Source: Phycisphaerales bacterium
GTDB taxonomy: Bacteria; Planctomycetota; UBA1135; UBA2386
Reading direction: 5' to 3'
NCBI GenBank assembly: GCA_020247305.1
Contig: JADCJE010000151.1
Span: 1 to 59,631, forward strand
DNA: 59,631 nucleotides
Shown here piece after piece: positions 47,258 through 58,204 of the stretch. The stretch's first letter is position 1. Each line of letters opens with the position of its first letter. The translations under genes were made by a program, and so were the position numbers. Below the pieces are notes generated by a model. It was not told the origin of the DNA. It searched no databases and saw only the letters and a program-made list of their open reading frames with translations.

Positions 47258-48076
47258 ATGCCCGCGCAACCGCATCGGCACCTCATCCGCGAGATCGCCA
47301 ACTTCGTGCACGACCGCACGCCGCTGCGGCCGCGGCTCGCCATGCTGCTCGGCTCGGGCCACGCCTCGATCGCCAACCAGCTCAAGGAGAAGGTCGTCCT
47401 GCACGGCGAGGACCTGCCGGGCGCGAAGCTGCATGCGCCGCTGCTCATCGGCCTGCTCGAAGGCGTCCCGGTCGCCGTCGCCGACGCGCCGCTCGCCGCG
47501 TACGAAGGCCTCACGGCCAATGAACTGGCGCTGCCGGTCCGCGTGCTGAAGGCGCTCGGTTGCGAGACCCTGGTCGTCACCGCCGGCGCTGCCAGCCTGT
47601 GCCAGCAGATCGAGCCGGGCGCCATCGCGATCGTCGAGGACCACCTCAACTTCAGCGATCTGCACCCGCTCGTCGGCCCCAACGACGACCAGCTCGGCCC
47701 GCGCTTCCCGGACATGAGCGAACCCTACCGCCGGCAGTGGATCGACGTCGCCCGCGACGTCGCGCTGCGCGCCGGCGTGCCGTGCGCGACCGGCGTGTTC
47801 GCGGCCATCCCGGGTCCGTCGATGCCGACGCGGGCGGAGTACCGCTTCCTGCGCCAGGCCGGCGCCGACCTCGTCGGCATGTCGCTGGTCCCCGAGGTCC
47901 TCGCCGCGGTGCACGCCGGCTTCGACGTCCTGGCGCTGGTCGGCGTGACCCAGCAGGTGCTCGCCGGCCGCTCCACGCAGGTCTCGATCGAGGCCATGAT
48001 CGACGCCGCCGACCTCGCGGCGCCGCGCATGGCTTCGATGCTGGTCGGCATCGCCACCGCCAGGGCAGACGCGTGA
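47258..48076 (+). CDS. Purine nucleoside phosphorylase homologue with altered active site
   Basis: The 272-residue protein is clearly homologous to trimeric PNP across its length (GSG phosphate loop at 32-34, YEG at 82-84, DHLNFSDLHPLVGPND, GMSLVPEV at 207-214). Compared with human PNP, many binding residues differ: Arg84 corresponds to Pro78, His86 to Ala80, Asn115 to Ala109, Phe200 to Met189, Glu201 to Pro190 and Asn243 to Gln232. Tyr88, Glu89, Met219 and Ser220 equivalents remain. Loss of Glu201 and Asn243, which recognise the purine base, makes ordinary PNP activity doubtful. A different nucleoside or ligand, or a non-catalytic role, is possible. The stop overlaps the purN start by four bases. 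Confidence 0.85.
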   Translation: MPAQPHRHLIREIANFVHDRTPLRPRLAMLLGSGHASIANQLKEKVVLHGEDLPGAKLHAPLLIGLLEGVPVAVADAPLAAYEGLTANELALPVRVLKALGCETLVVTAGAASLCQQIEPGAIAIVEDHLNFSDLHPLVGPNDDQLGPRFPDMSEPYRRQWIDVARDVALRAGVPCATGVFAAIPGPSMPTRAEYRFLRQAGADLVGMSLVPEVLAAVHAGFDVLALVGVTQQVLAGRSTQVSIEAMIDAADLAAPRMASMLVGIATARADA

Positions 48077-48660
48077 AGTCGGGCGCACGCACGCCGCGCC
48101 GGCCGCGGCTCGCGGTCCTGCTCAGCGGCTCGGGCCGCACGCTGCAGAACCTGATCGACCGCATCGCCGACGGCCGGCTGCACGCGTCGATCGCCGGCGT
48201 CGGCAGCAACCGCGCCGACGCCTTCGGCCTGCAGCGGGCGCTCGACCACGGCCTCGAGGCGCGCACGCTCGCCAACGCCAGCGCGACGTGGTCGTGGATC
48301 GCCGAACTCGACGTCGATCTCGTCGTGCTCGCCGGCTACCTGCGCTTGCTGCCGATCGAGCCGGACTTCGCCGGGCGCGTGCTCAACATCCATCCCTCCC
48401 TGCTGCCGCGCCACGGCGGCGCGGGCATGCACGGCGAACGCGTCCACGAGGCCGTGCTCGCCGCCGGCGACAAGGAGTCGGGCTGTACCGTGCACCTGTG
48501 CGACGACCGCTACGACGAAGGCCGCATGCTGCTGCAGGCGCGCGTGCCCGTGCTTGCCGGCGACTCGCCGACGACGCTCGCGGCGCGGGTCTTCGCCGCC
48601 GAATGCGAGGCCTATCCCGCCGGCATCGCCCTGCGCTGGCGCGAGCTCTGCGGGCGCTGA
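48073..48660 (+). CDS. purN: Phosphoribosylglycinamide formyltransferase
   Basis: The 195-residue enzyme transfers a formyl group from 10-formyltetrahydrofolate to GAR in purine synthesis. Active-site residues correspond to Asn105 and His107 in NIHPSLLP and Asp148 in RYDEG. The segment after LLP reads RHGGAGMHGERVHEAVL, the GGxGMxG variant seen in several phyla instead of the E. coli form. The GTG start overlaps the upstream stop as GTGA, so it is coupled to the PNP-like gene, hinting that the latter has a purine-related role. Confidence 0.92.
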   Translation: MKSGARTPRRPRLAVLLSGSGRTLQNLIDRIADGRLHASIAGVGSNRADAFGLQRALDHGLEARTLANASATWSWIAELDVDLVVLAGYLRLLPIEPDFAGRVLNIHPSLLPRHGGAGMHGERVHEAVLAAGDKESGCTVHLCDDRYDEGRMLLQARVPVLAGDSPTTLAARVFAAECEAYPAGIALRWRELCGR

Positions 48661-48699
48661 CGCCCGCGCGACGGCAGCGACCGCCGGCGGACGCGCCGG

Positions 48700-49682
48700 T
48701 CACGCCGGCCGGCGGCGCCGGCTCGCCCAACGGCCGACGACCTGGTCGGCGATGGCGCCGAATAGGATGACGCCGCCGACGACGGCGAACTCCATGCGGT
48801 CGCTGTCGAACAGCAACCGGATCGTGTTCGGCAGCACCTGCATCAGCGCCGAGCCCAGCACGATGCCGAGCACGCTGCCCTCGCCGCCGCGGAGCGCGAC
48901 GCCGCCGAGCACGGCGCCGGCGATCGCGTACAGTTCGTAGAAGCTGCCGAAGCTCGACGCCTGCGCCGAGTTGACGTCGAGGACGAACAGGCAGCCGCCG
49001 AAGCCGGCGAGCAGCGAGCAGGCGACGTAGGCCGCGATCGTGAGCCGCCGCGTCGGCACGCCGGCGAAGCGCGCGGCCTCCTCGTTGCGACCGAGCGCGA
49101 ACAGGTGCCGGCCCCACACCGTGCGCGACCAGACCACCCACGTGCCGACTGCGATGAATGCCAGCGCCAGCAACGGCACCGGCAGCCCGAACGACTCGCC
49201 AAGCGGCAGCTTGCCGGTGGCGAGCCAGCGCAGCCCCTCGGCCGCGTCGCCGAACCCCATGGTCTGGTCGTCGCTGAAGCCGCGCATCCAGCCGCGGTAG
49301 AGCAGCAACCCGCAGAGCGTGACGACGAAGGGCTGCAGGCCGAGGCCGGCGACGAGCAGGCCGTGCCACAGGCCGATCCCGGCGCACAGCAGCAGCGTCA
49401 GCACGAGCGCCGCGCCGCCGCCGCAGCCGCGGTCGCGCAGCAGCCACGGCAGAACGCAGCCGGCGACGCAGACCACCGCCCCGATCGACAGGTCGATGCC
49501 GCCCGTAACGATGACGAAGGCCGCGGCGAAGCCCAACACCCCGAACAACCCGATGCGCTGCAGCAGGTTCTCCAGGTTGTAGGCCGAGAGGAAGACGTAC
49601 CGGCCCGTCTCCGGGTCGTGCGACCGCCAGGCCGTGAACGCAGCCACGACGAGCAGCAGCACGCCGATGCCGAGCGCCTTCT

Positions 49683-49686
<4 letters not shown>
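48700..49686 (-). CDS. Ribose-type ABC transporter permease
   Basis: A 328-residue inner-membrane protein with eight to ten predicted transmembrane helices, homologous to RbsC/XylH/AraH permeases. Landmarks are GGIDLSIGAVV (near 63-73), LQPFVVTLCGLLLYRG, the EAARFAGVPTRR coupling-helix segment, and GGVALRGGEGS near 265. It forms the channel with the ATPase encoded upstream, whose stop overlaps its ATG by four bases. No second permease is present, consistent with a homodimeric permease. Confidence 0.93.
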
Positions 49687-51191
<1,505 letters not shown>

Positions 51192-51195
51192 GCCG

Positions 51196-52221
51196 TCACT
51201 TGCGTCCCGTCTTCTGCCTCAGGTCCGTCCAGAACGCCTCGACGTTGGCCTTGGTGATGGCGCGCGCCGGGATGTCGACGAAGCGCTCCTTCGGCATCAG
51301 CGCCGCGCGCCTCTCCGCGTCCTTCTCGCGCACGAGCGCGGCCAGGAGCGCGAGCGACTGGCGGCCGTACTCGTACGGGTTCTGCACCACTGTGCCGTGC
51401 ACGTGCCCGTCGACGATGCCCTGGAGCGTCGCGTCGTTCTCGTCGAAGCCGACGATCTTGACCTTGCCCAGGCGGTCCGCCGCCTTGACCGTCTCCAGCA
51501 GCAGCGGCGGCTCGTACTCGAACAGCCCGACCATCGCCGCGACGTCGCTCCAGCGCGCCAGCGCGTCCTGCGCCGCCGCCTTGCCCTTCTGGCGATCGAA
51601 CTGGTCGGTGAACGTGGCGCGGACCTCGTACTTGCCGCCCTTCAGCGGCGCGTCCTGCTTGTCGAAGCGCGCCGGATCGCGCGACCGGTCGAGCAGTTCG
51701 TCGATGACGCCCTGGCGGCGGCGGCGCGCGTTGTCCTGGTCGAGGTTGCCGACGAACAGCACCACGGCGCCACCGTCCGGCAGCGCCTGCTTGACCAGTT
51801 GGCCGCAGAGACGGCCGGCGTCGTAGTTGTCCATGCCGACATAGCACAGACGCTTGCTCTTCGGCGCGTCGGAGTCGTGCGTGACCAGCAGCGCGCGTCC
51901 AGCGACCTTGTCGAGCAACGCCGTCATGTTCTCCGGGTCCTTGGGCGACACGGCGATGCCGTCGACGCCCTTGGCCAACAGGTCCTCGAGGATGCGCTTC
52001 TGCTCCTCGGCGGTGCCGTTGGCCGGCATGCGGACCACGGCATCGACGCCGAACTCGGCCTTGGCCGCCTCGACGCCGAAGCTGCCCACCGTCCAGAACT
52101 CGGCGACGCAGTTGGTGACGAAGGCGAGCTTGGGCTTCCGCGGCGCGTCCTGGCCGGCGACGGCGGCGACGAGGAGCAGCGCAGCGGCGAACGCGAACAC
52201 GGCACGGCGATGCATGGTCAT
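51196..52221 (-). CDS. Periplasmic sugar-binding protein of ABC transporter
   Basis: The 341-residue protein has a signal peptide (about 1-23, ending AVAGQ) and a type I periplasmic-binding fold of the RbsB class: FVTNCVAEFW at the first strand, GVDGIAVSPKDPE, and GFDENDATLQGIVDGHVHGTVVQNPYEYG near the second lobe. It captures the transported sugar; the sugar cannot be told from sequence. It lies four bases upstream of the ATPase gene and seven bases after the SDR gene. Confidence 0.93.
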   Translation of the reverse strand: MTMHRRAVFAFAAALLLVAAVAGQDAPRKPKLAFVTNCVAEFWTVGSFGVEAAKAEFGVDAVVRMPANGTAEEQKRILEDLLAKGVDGIAVSPKDPENMTALLDKVAGRALLVTHDSDAPKSKRLCYVGMDNYDAGRLCGQLVKQALPDGGAVVLFVGNLDQDNARRRRQGVIDELLDRSRDPARFDKQDAPLKGGKYEVRATFTDQFDRQKGKAAAQDALARWSDVAAMVGLFEYEPPLLLETVKAADRLGKVKIVGFDENDATLQGIVDGHVHGTVVQNPYEYGRQSLALLAALVREKDAERRAALMPKERFVDIPARAITKANVEAFWTDLRQKTGRK

Positions 52222-52228
52222 GGTTGCC

Positions 52229-53047
52229 TCAGCAGACGGTCACGCCGCCGTTGACGGCGAGGTCCTGGCCGGTGACGAACGCGGCGGCGTCGCCGGCGAG
52301 GAAGGCGCAGACGCCGCCGACGTCCGCCGGCACGCCCCAGCGGCGCATCGGGATCAGCGCCTTGTACGCGTCCTTATGCTCCTGCGGGTCGTCGGCGTGG
52401 CGCTCGACGGGGATCCAGCCCGGGCTGACGAGGTTCACCGTGATGTTCCACGGCGCCAGTTCCGTCGCCATGCTGCGCGTCCAGCCGGTCTGCGCGCCCT
52501 TGGCGGCGACGTACGGCGCGAAGTTCGGCACGCCGCGGCGGAACACCTCGCTGCCGATGTTGATGATGCGGCCGTGGCGGCGCTGCTTCATGCCCGGCAG
52601 CACGCTGCGCGTCAGCAGGAACGGCGACTTGACGAAGAAGTCGAGCATCTGCTGGTGGAAGGCCCAGTCGTACAGCTCGAACGGCTTCTGCGGCTGCGCC
52701 GGCGTGGCGTTCACCACGACGATGTCGATCGGACCGAGCCGCTTCTCGACCGCATGACACATCTTGACGACGTGCTTCTCGTTGGTGGCGTCGGCGCGCA
52801 CCAGCATGCCCTCGTAGCCGCGGCCATCGAACTCGGCGAACGTCGCCTCGGCGACCTCCTGGCCATTGGCGAAGTTGAGCGCCACCTTGGCGCCGGCCTG
52901 CGCCAAGGCGAAGGCGATCGACTTGCCCAGGCCCTTGCTGCTGCCCGTCACCAGCGCCGTGCGGCCGGCCAGCGTGAACGGCCGCGGCTCGTGGTCGAGC
53001 GCAGGCTGCGGCGGGCGGGACGAGGACGCGCGGGCGGCTTTCTTCAT
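52229..53047 (-). CDS. Short-chain dehydrogenase/reductase
   Basis: This 272-residue NAD(P)-dependent oxidoreductase has the dinucleotide loop TGSSKGLG (34-41), catalytic Ser166, Tyr179 and Lys183 (YxxxK), and the C-terminal PADVGGVCAFLAGDAAAFVTGQDLAVNGG segment in shorter conserved pieces. The usual NNAG motif reads VNATP (112-116). A 25-residue Arg/Pro-rich extension precedes the Rossmann fold. As first gene of the sugar transporter operon it probably oxidises or reduces the imported sugar or polyol. It is divergent from the second PSD gene. Confidence 0.9.
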   Translation of the reverse strand: MKKAARASSSRPPQPALDHEPRPFTLAGRTALVTGSSKGLGKSIAFALAQAGAKVALNFANGQEVAEATFAEFDGRGYEGMLVRADATNEKHVVKMCHAVEKRLGPIDIVVVNATPAQPQKPFELYDWAFHQQMLDFFVKSPFLLTRSVLPGMKQRRHGRIINIGSEVFRRGVPNFAPYVAAKGAQTGWTRSMATELAPWNITVNLVSPGWIPVERHADDPQEHKDAYKALIPMRRWGVPADVGGVCAFLAGDAAAFVTGQDLAVNGGVTVC

Positions 53048-53112
53048 GGTGTGCGAGGACGTGACAAGCTACCGGGTTGCCGGCCCGACGGCGACCATCT
53101 AGAAGCGCGCGC

Positions 53113-55683
53113 ATGGCGTCGTTCCTCGCGCGCGCGCAATGGCTTGCGGCCGTGGCCCTGACCGCCGCCACCGCGTCGGCGCAGGTGCCGCCGCCGGTCG
53201 GCGCCGACGAGTTTGCGCAGCGCCGCGCGGCGCATTGGGCGTGGCAGCCGCTGCGCGAGGACGGCCCGCCAGCCGCCGGCCATCCGGTCGACGCCTTCGT
53301 CGACCACAAGCTCGCCGCGGCGGGCTTGCGCCGGGCGCCGCCAGCCCCGCCCCACACGCAATTGCGCCGGCTCTGGTTCGACCTCGTCGGCTTGCCGCCG
53401 ACGCCCGCGGCGGTGGCGCGCTTCGTCGCCGACCCGAGCGACGCGGCGTGGGCGCGCGAAGTCGACGAACTGCTCGCCAGCGTGCACCACGCCGAACGGC
53501 AGGCGCGGCACTGGCTCGACCTCGTGCGCTACGCCGAGACCCTCGGCCACGAGTTCGACTTCGAGGTGCCCAATGCGTGGCGCTACCGCGACTACGTCAT
53601 CCGGGCCTGCCGCGACGACGTGCCATTCGACCAGTTCCTGCGCGAGCACGTCGCCGGCGACCTGCTGCCGGTGAAGCGGCTCGGCGACGGCGGCGCCGAC
53701 GAGAGCGTGCAGGCGACGGCCGCCTTCTGGTTCGTCGAGCAGACGCACTCGCCGGTCGACGCCGGTAAGCACGAGGCCGACCGCGTCGACAACCAGATCG
53801 ACGTGCTCGGCAAGGCGTTCCTCGGCCTGACGATCGCCTGCGCCCGCTGCCACGACCACAAGTTCGACGCCATCCGCGCCGCCGACTACTACGCCTTCGC
53901 CGGCTTCGTGCAGAGCTCGCGCTACGTTCAGGCGCCGCTCTGCCCGCTCGACGTGCAGGCCGCGCCGTTCCAGCGCGCCCTGTCCGCCCAGCGCCAGCTC
54001 GCCGCGGCATGGGCGAAGGCGCACGGCGCGGCGCCAGAGCCCACGACCGCCCCGCTGGCGCTGCGCGACGGCGACCGCGTCGTCGCCAGCGCCGAGGATC
54101 CGACGACCGGTTGGTTCGTCGTCAACGACGGCTTCGGCCCGCAACCGTGGCGGGGACCGCTGTGCCTGGACCCCGCCGCCGCCGCGCCGGAACTGCGGCA
54201 GTTGCCCGGTGCGTTCTGGCACAGCGCCGTCGCCGGCCGCCGCCGCGAAGGCACGCTGTCGTCGCCGACCTTTCCGCTGACCGCGCGCTACGTGCACGTG
54301 CGCGCCGCCGGCGAACACGCCCGGCTGAAGGTCGTCGTCGACGGCTTCCACCTCGTGCGCGCCCCGATCTACGGCGAACTGCACAAGGGCGTCGGCCATC
54401 CCGACGCGCACTGGGTGACCTTCGATTGCGGCGCCTGGTCCGGCCGGCAAGCCTTCGTGCAGGCGATCGACCAGCGCGCCCACGACCTCGCCGATCCGGA
54501 GCGCGATCGGCGCGCCTACCCGGACGAGGCATGGATCGCGGTGCAGTCGGTCGTGCTGTCGCCGCACGCCGAACCGCCGCCGGCCGCCGCCGAGCCGCCG
54601 CTGCCGCCGCACGCTTGGACCGAACCGCCGGTCGCGGTCGCCGCCGCGCTCGCCGCGCTCCACGACGCGGAGGCGGCGCTGCCGGTGTCGCCGACCCTGC
54701 CGGCGATGGCGGACGGCAGCGGGCGCGACGTCGCCGTCGCCGTGCGCGGCGACCATCGCCGCCCCGGCGAACCGGCGCCGCGGCGCTTCCTGCAGGCGCT
54801 GGCGCGCGACGGCGCGATGGCGACCGGACCGGGCAGCGGTCGCCAGCAACTCGCCGACGCGATGGTGACCGACGGCGCGCCGCTCGTCGCGCGGGTGCTG
54901 GTGAACCGCCTTTGGCGGCAGCTCTTCGAACGCGGCATCGTGCGCAGCGTCGACAACCTCGGCGCGCTCGGCGATCCGCCGACGCACCCTGAACTGCTCG
55001 ACTGGCTGGCCGCCGACTTCCTGCGCCACGGCTGGTTGCAGAAGCGTGCGCTGCGCCAACTGGTTACCTCCGCCACCTACCGCCAGGACAGCGCCCGCCG
55101 CGCCGATGCCGACGCGAGCGACCCCGCCAACCTGCTGCTGCACCGCCAGAACGTGCAACGCCTCGACGCCGAGTCCGTGCGCGACGCGCTGCTGGCGATC
55201 AGCGGCCGGCTCGATCCGACGCCCTTCGGACCGCCGATCGAACTGGCGCAGGAGACCATCATCCGCGCGCGCGGCCGGCCCGAGCGCGCCGGGCCGATCG
55301 ACGGCGCCGGCCGCCGCAGCATCTACCTCGCCGTGCGCCGCAACTTCCTGCCGGCGATGCTGCTCGCGTTCGACCTGCCGACGCCGTTCGCCACCGTCGG
55401 CATGCGCAACGTCTCCAACGTGCCGGCGCAATCGCTGACGCTGGCCAACGACCCGTTCGTGCACGAGGCGTGCGCGCGCTGGGCCAACGCCGTGTGCGCC
55501 GATCGCGCGCTGACCGGCCTCGAAGACCGCCTCGCCGCCGCGTTCACCCATGCCTTCGCACGGCCGCCGGCGGCCGACGAGGTGGCGGCCTGCCGCGACT
55601 TCCTCGCCGGCGGCGGCGCTGTGGCGTGGCCCGACCTTTTGCACGGGCTCGTGCTCGCACAGGAGTTCTTGTACCTGCGATGA
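53113..55683 (+). CDS. DUF1549/DUF1553 planctomycete protein lacking the N-terminal cytochrome
   Basis: The 856-residue protein has a signal peptide (about 1-24), a DUF1549 domain starting near residue 48 (HPVDAFVDHKL) with one CxxCH-type motif in ACARCHDHKFD (about 245), a shorter middle region including an Ala/Pro-rich stretch (490-530), and the DUF1553 domain (about 560-800, VNRLWRQLFERGIV...). Unlike the protein at 25548 it has no PSCyt1 heme domain and no jelly-roll/PA14 insertion. Its stop overlaps the DUF1501 start (ATGA). Function unknown. Confidence 0.9.
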   Translation: MASFLARAQWLAAVALTAATASAQVPPPVGADEFAQRRAAHWAWQPLREDGPPAAGHPVDAFVDHKLAAAGLRRAPPAPPHTQLRRLWFDLVGLPPTPAAVARFVADPSDAAWAREVDELLASVHHAERQARHWLDLVRYAETLGHEFDFEVPNAWRYRDYVIRACRDDVPFDQFLREHVAGDLLPVKRLGDGGADESVQATAAFWFVEQTHSPVDAGKHEADRVDNQIDVLGKAFLGLTIACARCHDHKFDAIRAADYYAFAGFVQSSRYVQAPLCPLDVQAAPFQRALSAQRQLAAAWAKAHGAAPEPTTAPLALRDGDRVVASAEDPTTGWFVVNDGFGPQPWRGPLCLDPAAAAPELRQLPGAFWHSAVAGRRREGTLSSPTFPLTARYVHVRAAGEHARLKVVVDGFHLVRAPIYGELHKGVGHPDAHWVTFDCGAWSGRQAFVQAIDQRAHDLADPERDRRAYPDEAWIAVQSVVLSPHAEPPPAAAEPPLPPHAWTEPPVAVAAALAALHDAEAALPVSPTLPAMADGSGRDVAVAVRGDHRRPGEPAPRRFLQALARDGAMATGPGSGRQQLADAMVTDGAPLVARVLVNRLWRQLFERGIVRSVDNLGALGDPPTHPELLDWLAADFLRHGWLQKRALRQLVTSATYRQDSARRADADASDPANLLLHRQNVQRLDAESVRDALLAISGRLDPTPFGPPIELAQETIIRARGRPERAGPIDGAGRRSIYLAVRRNFLPAMLLAFDLPTPFATVGMRNVSNVPAQSLTLANDPFVHEACARWANAVCADRALTGLEDRLAAAFTHAFARPPAADEVAACRDFLAGGGAVAWPDLLHGLVLAQEFLYLR

Positions 55684-57080
55684 ACGGCCATGACGGTTCG
55701 CAGCCGACGCGGCGCGCCTTCCTGCAGCGCGCCTGGAACGGCTTCGCCGCGCTGCCCGTCTGCCACCTGCTCGCAGGCGGGGACGGCGCCGGCCGCGGGG
55801 CGCAGGTCCGCCACCACGCGCCGCGGGCGAAGTCGGTGATCTTCCTCTACATGGACGGCGGCCCCAGCGGCCACGACCTGTTCGACTACAAGCCGCGCCT
55901 CGTCGCCGAACACGGCAAGCCGTTCCCACTGCCCAAGGAACCGACGCAGTTCAACGACGCCGGCGACACGCTCGGGCCGTGCGCGAAGTTCGCCCAGCGC
56001 GGCGCGAGCGGCCAGTGGATCAGCGACCTGCTGCCGCAACTCGCCGGGCAGGCCGACCGGCTGTGCGTCGTGCGCTCGATGGTCGCCGACTTCAGCGAGC
56101 ACACCAACGCCAACTACTTCCTGCACACCGGCCACGGCCTGCAGGGTCGACCGGGCATGGGCGCGTGGATCGCCTACGGCCTCGGCTGCGAAGCCGACGA
56201 CCTGCCGGCGTACGTGGTGCTCAACGGCGGCCTGATCCCGCCCGGCGGCATCGACTGCTTCCACAGCAGCTTCCTGCCGGCGCACAGCCAGGGGTCCGTC
56301 TTCCAGATGCGCGGCGACGCGGTCGCCAACATCGCGCCGCGTGAACGCGACCCGCAGCGCCAGCGCCGCAAGCTGCAGTTCGGCCGGGCGCTGGACGAAG
56401 CGGCGCGCCGGCGCCAGGGGCCCGAGCCGGCGATCGACGCCGCCGTCGCCAACGCCGAACTGGCGTTCCGCATGCAGGCCGCGGTGCCGGAGCTGACCTC
56501 GCTGCGCGGTGAATCGCCGGCGCTGCAGGCGATGTACGGCTGCGACGACGGGTACGAGCCGACGCGCACGTTTGGCCGCCAATGCCTGCTGGCGCGGCGG
56601 CTGGTCGAGCGCGGCGTGCGGTTCGTACAGTTGACGTGTGCCGACACCCGCCACGACCGCTGGGACCAGCACGGCGACCTGCCGCGCGGGCTCGCTGACA
56701 ACTGCCGCATGGTCGACCGGCCGATCGCCGCGCTGCTCGCCGACCTCGACGCCCGCGGGCTGCTCGACGAGACGATCGTGCTCTGGGGCGGCGAGTTCGG
56801 CCGCACGCCGTTCGCGCAGGGCGGCTCGGGCCGCGACCACAATCCGTTCGGCTTCACCATGTGGATGGCCGGCGGCGGCTTCCGGGCCGGCCACAGCCAC
56901 GGCGCCACCGACGATTATGGCTACAAGGCCGTGGTCGATCCGGTCACGGTGCACGACCTGCACGCTACGATCCTTTGGCAGCTCGGCATCGACCACGAGC
57001 GCATGACGTACCGCTTCGGCGGGCGCGACCTGCGCCTGACCGACGTCTACGGCACGGTGCAGCGGTCGCTGCTCGCCTGA
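55680..57080 (+). CDS. Tat-exported DUF1501 protein
   Basis: This 466-residue protein has a twin-arginine signal (PTRRAFLQRAWNG) and the DUF1501 core: FLYMDGGPSGHDLFDYKP near 57-74, WDQHGDLP, WGGEFGRTPF and GRDHNPFGF. It shares its family with the protein at 29102 but is only moderately similar, so it is not a recent duplication. It is coupled to the preceding DUF1553 gene by an ATGA overlap and followed after eleven bases by the toroid gene. Confidence 0.9.
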   Translation: MNGHDGSQPTRRAFLQRAWNGFAALPVCHLLAGGDGAGRGAQVRHHAPRAKSVIFLYMDGGPSGHDLFDYKPRLVAEHGKPFPLPKEPTQFNDAGDTLGPCAKFAQRGASGQWISDLLPQLAGQADRLCVVRSMVADFSEHTNANYFLHTGHGLQGRPGMGAWIAYGLGCEADDLPAYVVLNGGLIPPGGIDCFHSSFLPAHSQGSVFQMRGDAVANIAPRERDPQRQRRKLQFGRALDEAARRRQGPEPAIDAAVANAELAFRMQAAVPELTSLRGESPALQAMYGCDDGYEPTRTFGRQCLLARRLVERGVRFVQLTCADTRHDRWDQHGDLPRGLADNCRMVDRPIAALLADLDARGLLDETIVLWGGEFGRTPFAQGGSGRDHNPFGFTMWMAGGGFRAGHSHGATDDYGYKAVVDPVTVHDLHATILWQLGIDHERMTYRFGGRDLRLTDVYGTVQRSLLA

Positions 57081-57091
57081 CCAGGTACCCG

Positions 57092-58204
57092 ATGCTCGCC
57101 GCCCTGACCGCGCTCGCCGGATTGCTGTCGCCGCAGGAACCGGCCGTCGCTCCTGCCGCAGCGCCGTGGTTCGAGCGCGCCGACGCGGAGCGCTGCGCTG
57201 CCGCAGCGGAGCGCGGCCTCGCGTGGCTGCGCGACCGCCAGCTGCCGACGGGCTGCTGGGTCGGCTTCGTCGGCCACAAGGTCGGCGACGACTACGAGGT
57301 GCTGCTGCAGGCGCTGCTGCCCGAGGCGCAGGCGAGCCTGGGGCGCGGCCATCTCGGCGTGACGGCGCTGTGCGGCATGGCGTTCCTCGCCAGCGGCAGC
57401 CTGCCCGACCGCGGCCCGCACGCCGACGTCGTGCGCCGCACCGTCGCGTACGTCGAGTCGACGGCGATGGAGAACGGCTACCTGACCGACTCCGGCACGC
57501 GCATGTACAGCCACGCCTTCGCGACGCTGTTCCTCGCCGAGGTCTACGGCGCATCGGCGACGGCGAGCCTGCGCACGACGCTGGAGCGGGCCGTGCAGCT
57601 GATCGTCGAGTGCCAGAACGAACTCGGCGGCTGGCGCTACAACCCGTTCGACCGCGAGCTCGACCTCTCGGTGACGGTCTGCCAGGTCCAGGCGCTGCGC
57701 GCGGCGCGCAACATCGGCATCCGCGTGCCGGCGACGACGATCGAGCGGGCGATGGAGTACGTGCGCCAGAGCCGCGTCCCGCGCGGCCCGCAGAAGGGCC
57801 TCTACTACTACAAGATCCACGGCCGCGGCCAGTACGAGAAGCCGACCCAGTACGCCATCAACGCCGCCGCGGCGACCGCCCTGCGCAGCGCCGGCATCCA
57901 CGACGAGGAACTGCACGACCCCGTGCTCGGCTTCCTCGAGCGCGACTACGGCGACGTCGCCCGCTGGTACGGCGAGCACTACTTCTACTGGTACGGCAAC
58001 TACTACGCCGCACAGGCCTTCTACCAGGCGGGCGGCCCCCGCCTGCGCGGCTACTTCGCCCGGCTGTCGGCCGACCTGCTGAGGTCCCAGTTGCCGGACG
58101 GCCGCTGGCGCAACCGGACCGGTCCCGGCGACCCGTTCGCGACGGCGGTCGCGTGCATTCTGCTGCAGATGCCGCGCCAGTACCTGCCGATCTTCCAGCG
58201 CTGA
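57092..58204 (+). CDS. Prenyltransferase/squalene-cyclase-like alpha-toroid protein
   Basis: The 370-residue protein has a short N-terminal signal-like segment and repeated helical pairs of the prenyltransferase/squalene oxidase repeat family. Repeats include AAERGLAWLRDRQLPTGCW, HLGVTALCGMAFL, MYSHAFATLFLAEVYG, NELGGWRYNP and LLRSQLPDGRWRN, with the QxxxGxW pattern. The catalytic DxDD motif of real terpene cyclases is not seen, so it probably binds rather than cyclises a ligand. Position as third gene of the second PSD module, 11 bases after DUF1501, suggests a shared process. Similar toroid genes often accompany planctomycete secreted systems. Confidence 0.83.
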   Translation: MLAALTALAGLLSPQEPAVAPAAAPWFERADAERCAAAAERGLAWLRDRQLPTGCWVGFVGHKVGDDYEVLLQALLPEAQASLGRGHLGVTALCGMAFLASGSLPDRGPHADVVRRTVAYVESTAMENGYLTDSGTRMYSHAFATLFLAEVYGASATASLRTTLERAVQLIVECQNELGGWRYNPFDRELDLSVTVCQVQALRAARNIGIRVPATTIERAMEYVRQSRVPRGPQKGLYYYKIHGRGQYEKPTQYAINAAAATALRSAGIHDEELHDPVLGFLERDYGDVARWYGEHYFYWYGNYYAAQAFYQAGGPRLRGYFARLSADLLRSQLPDGRWRNRTGPGDPFATAVACILLQMPRQYLPIFQR

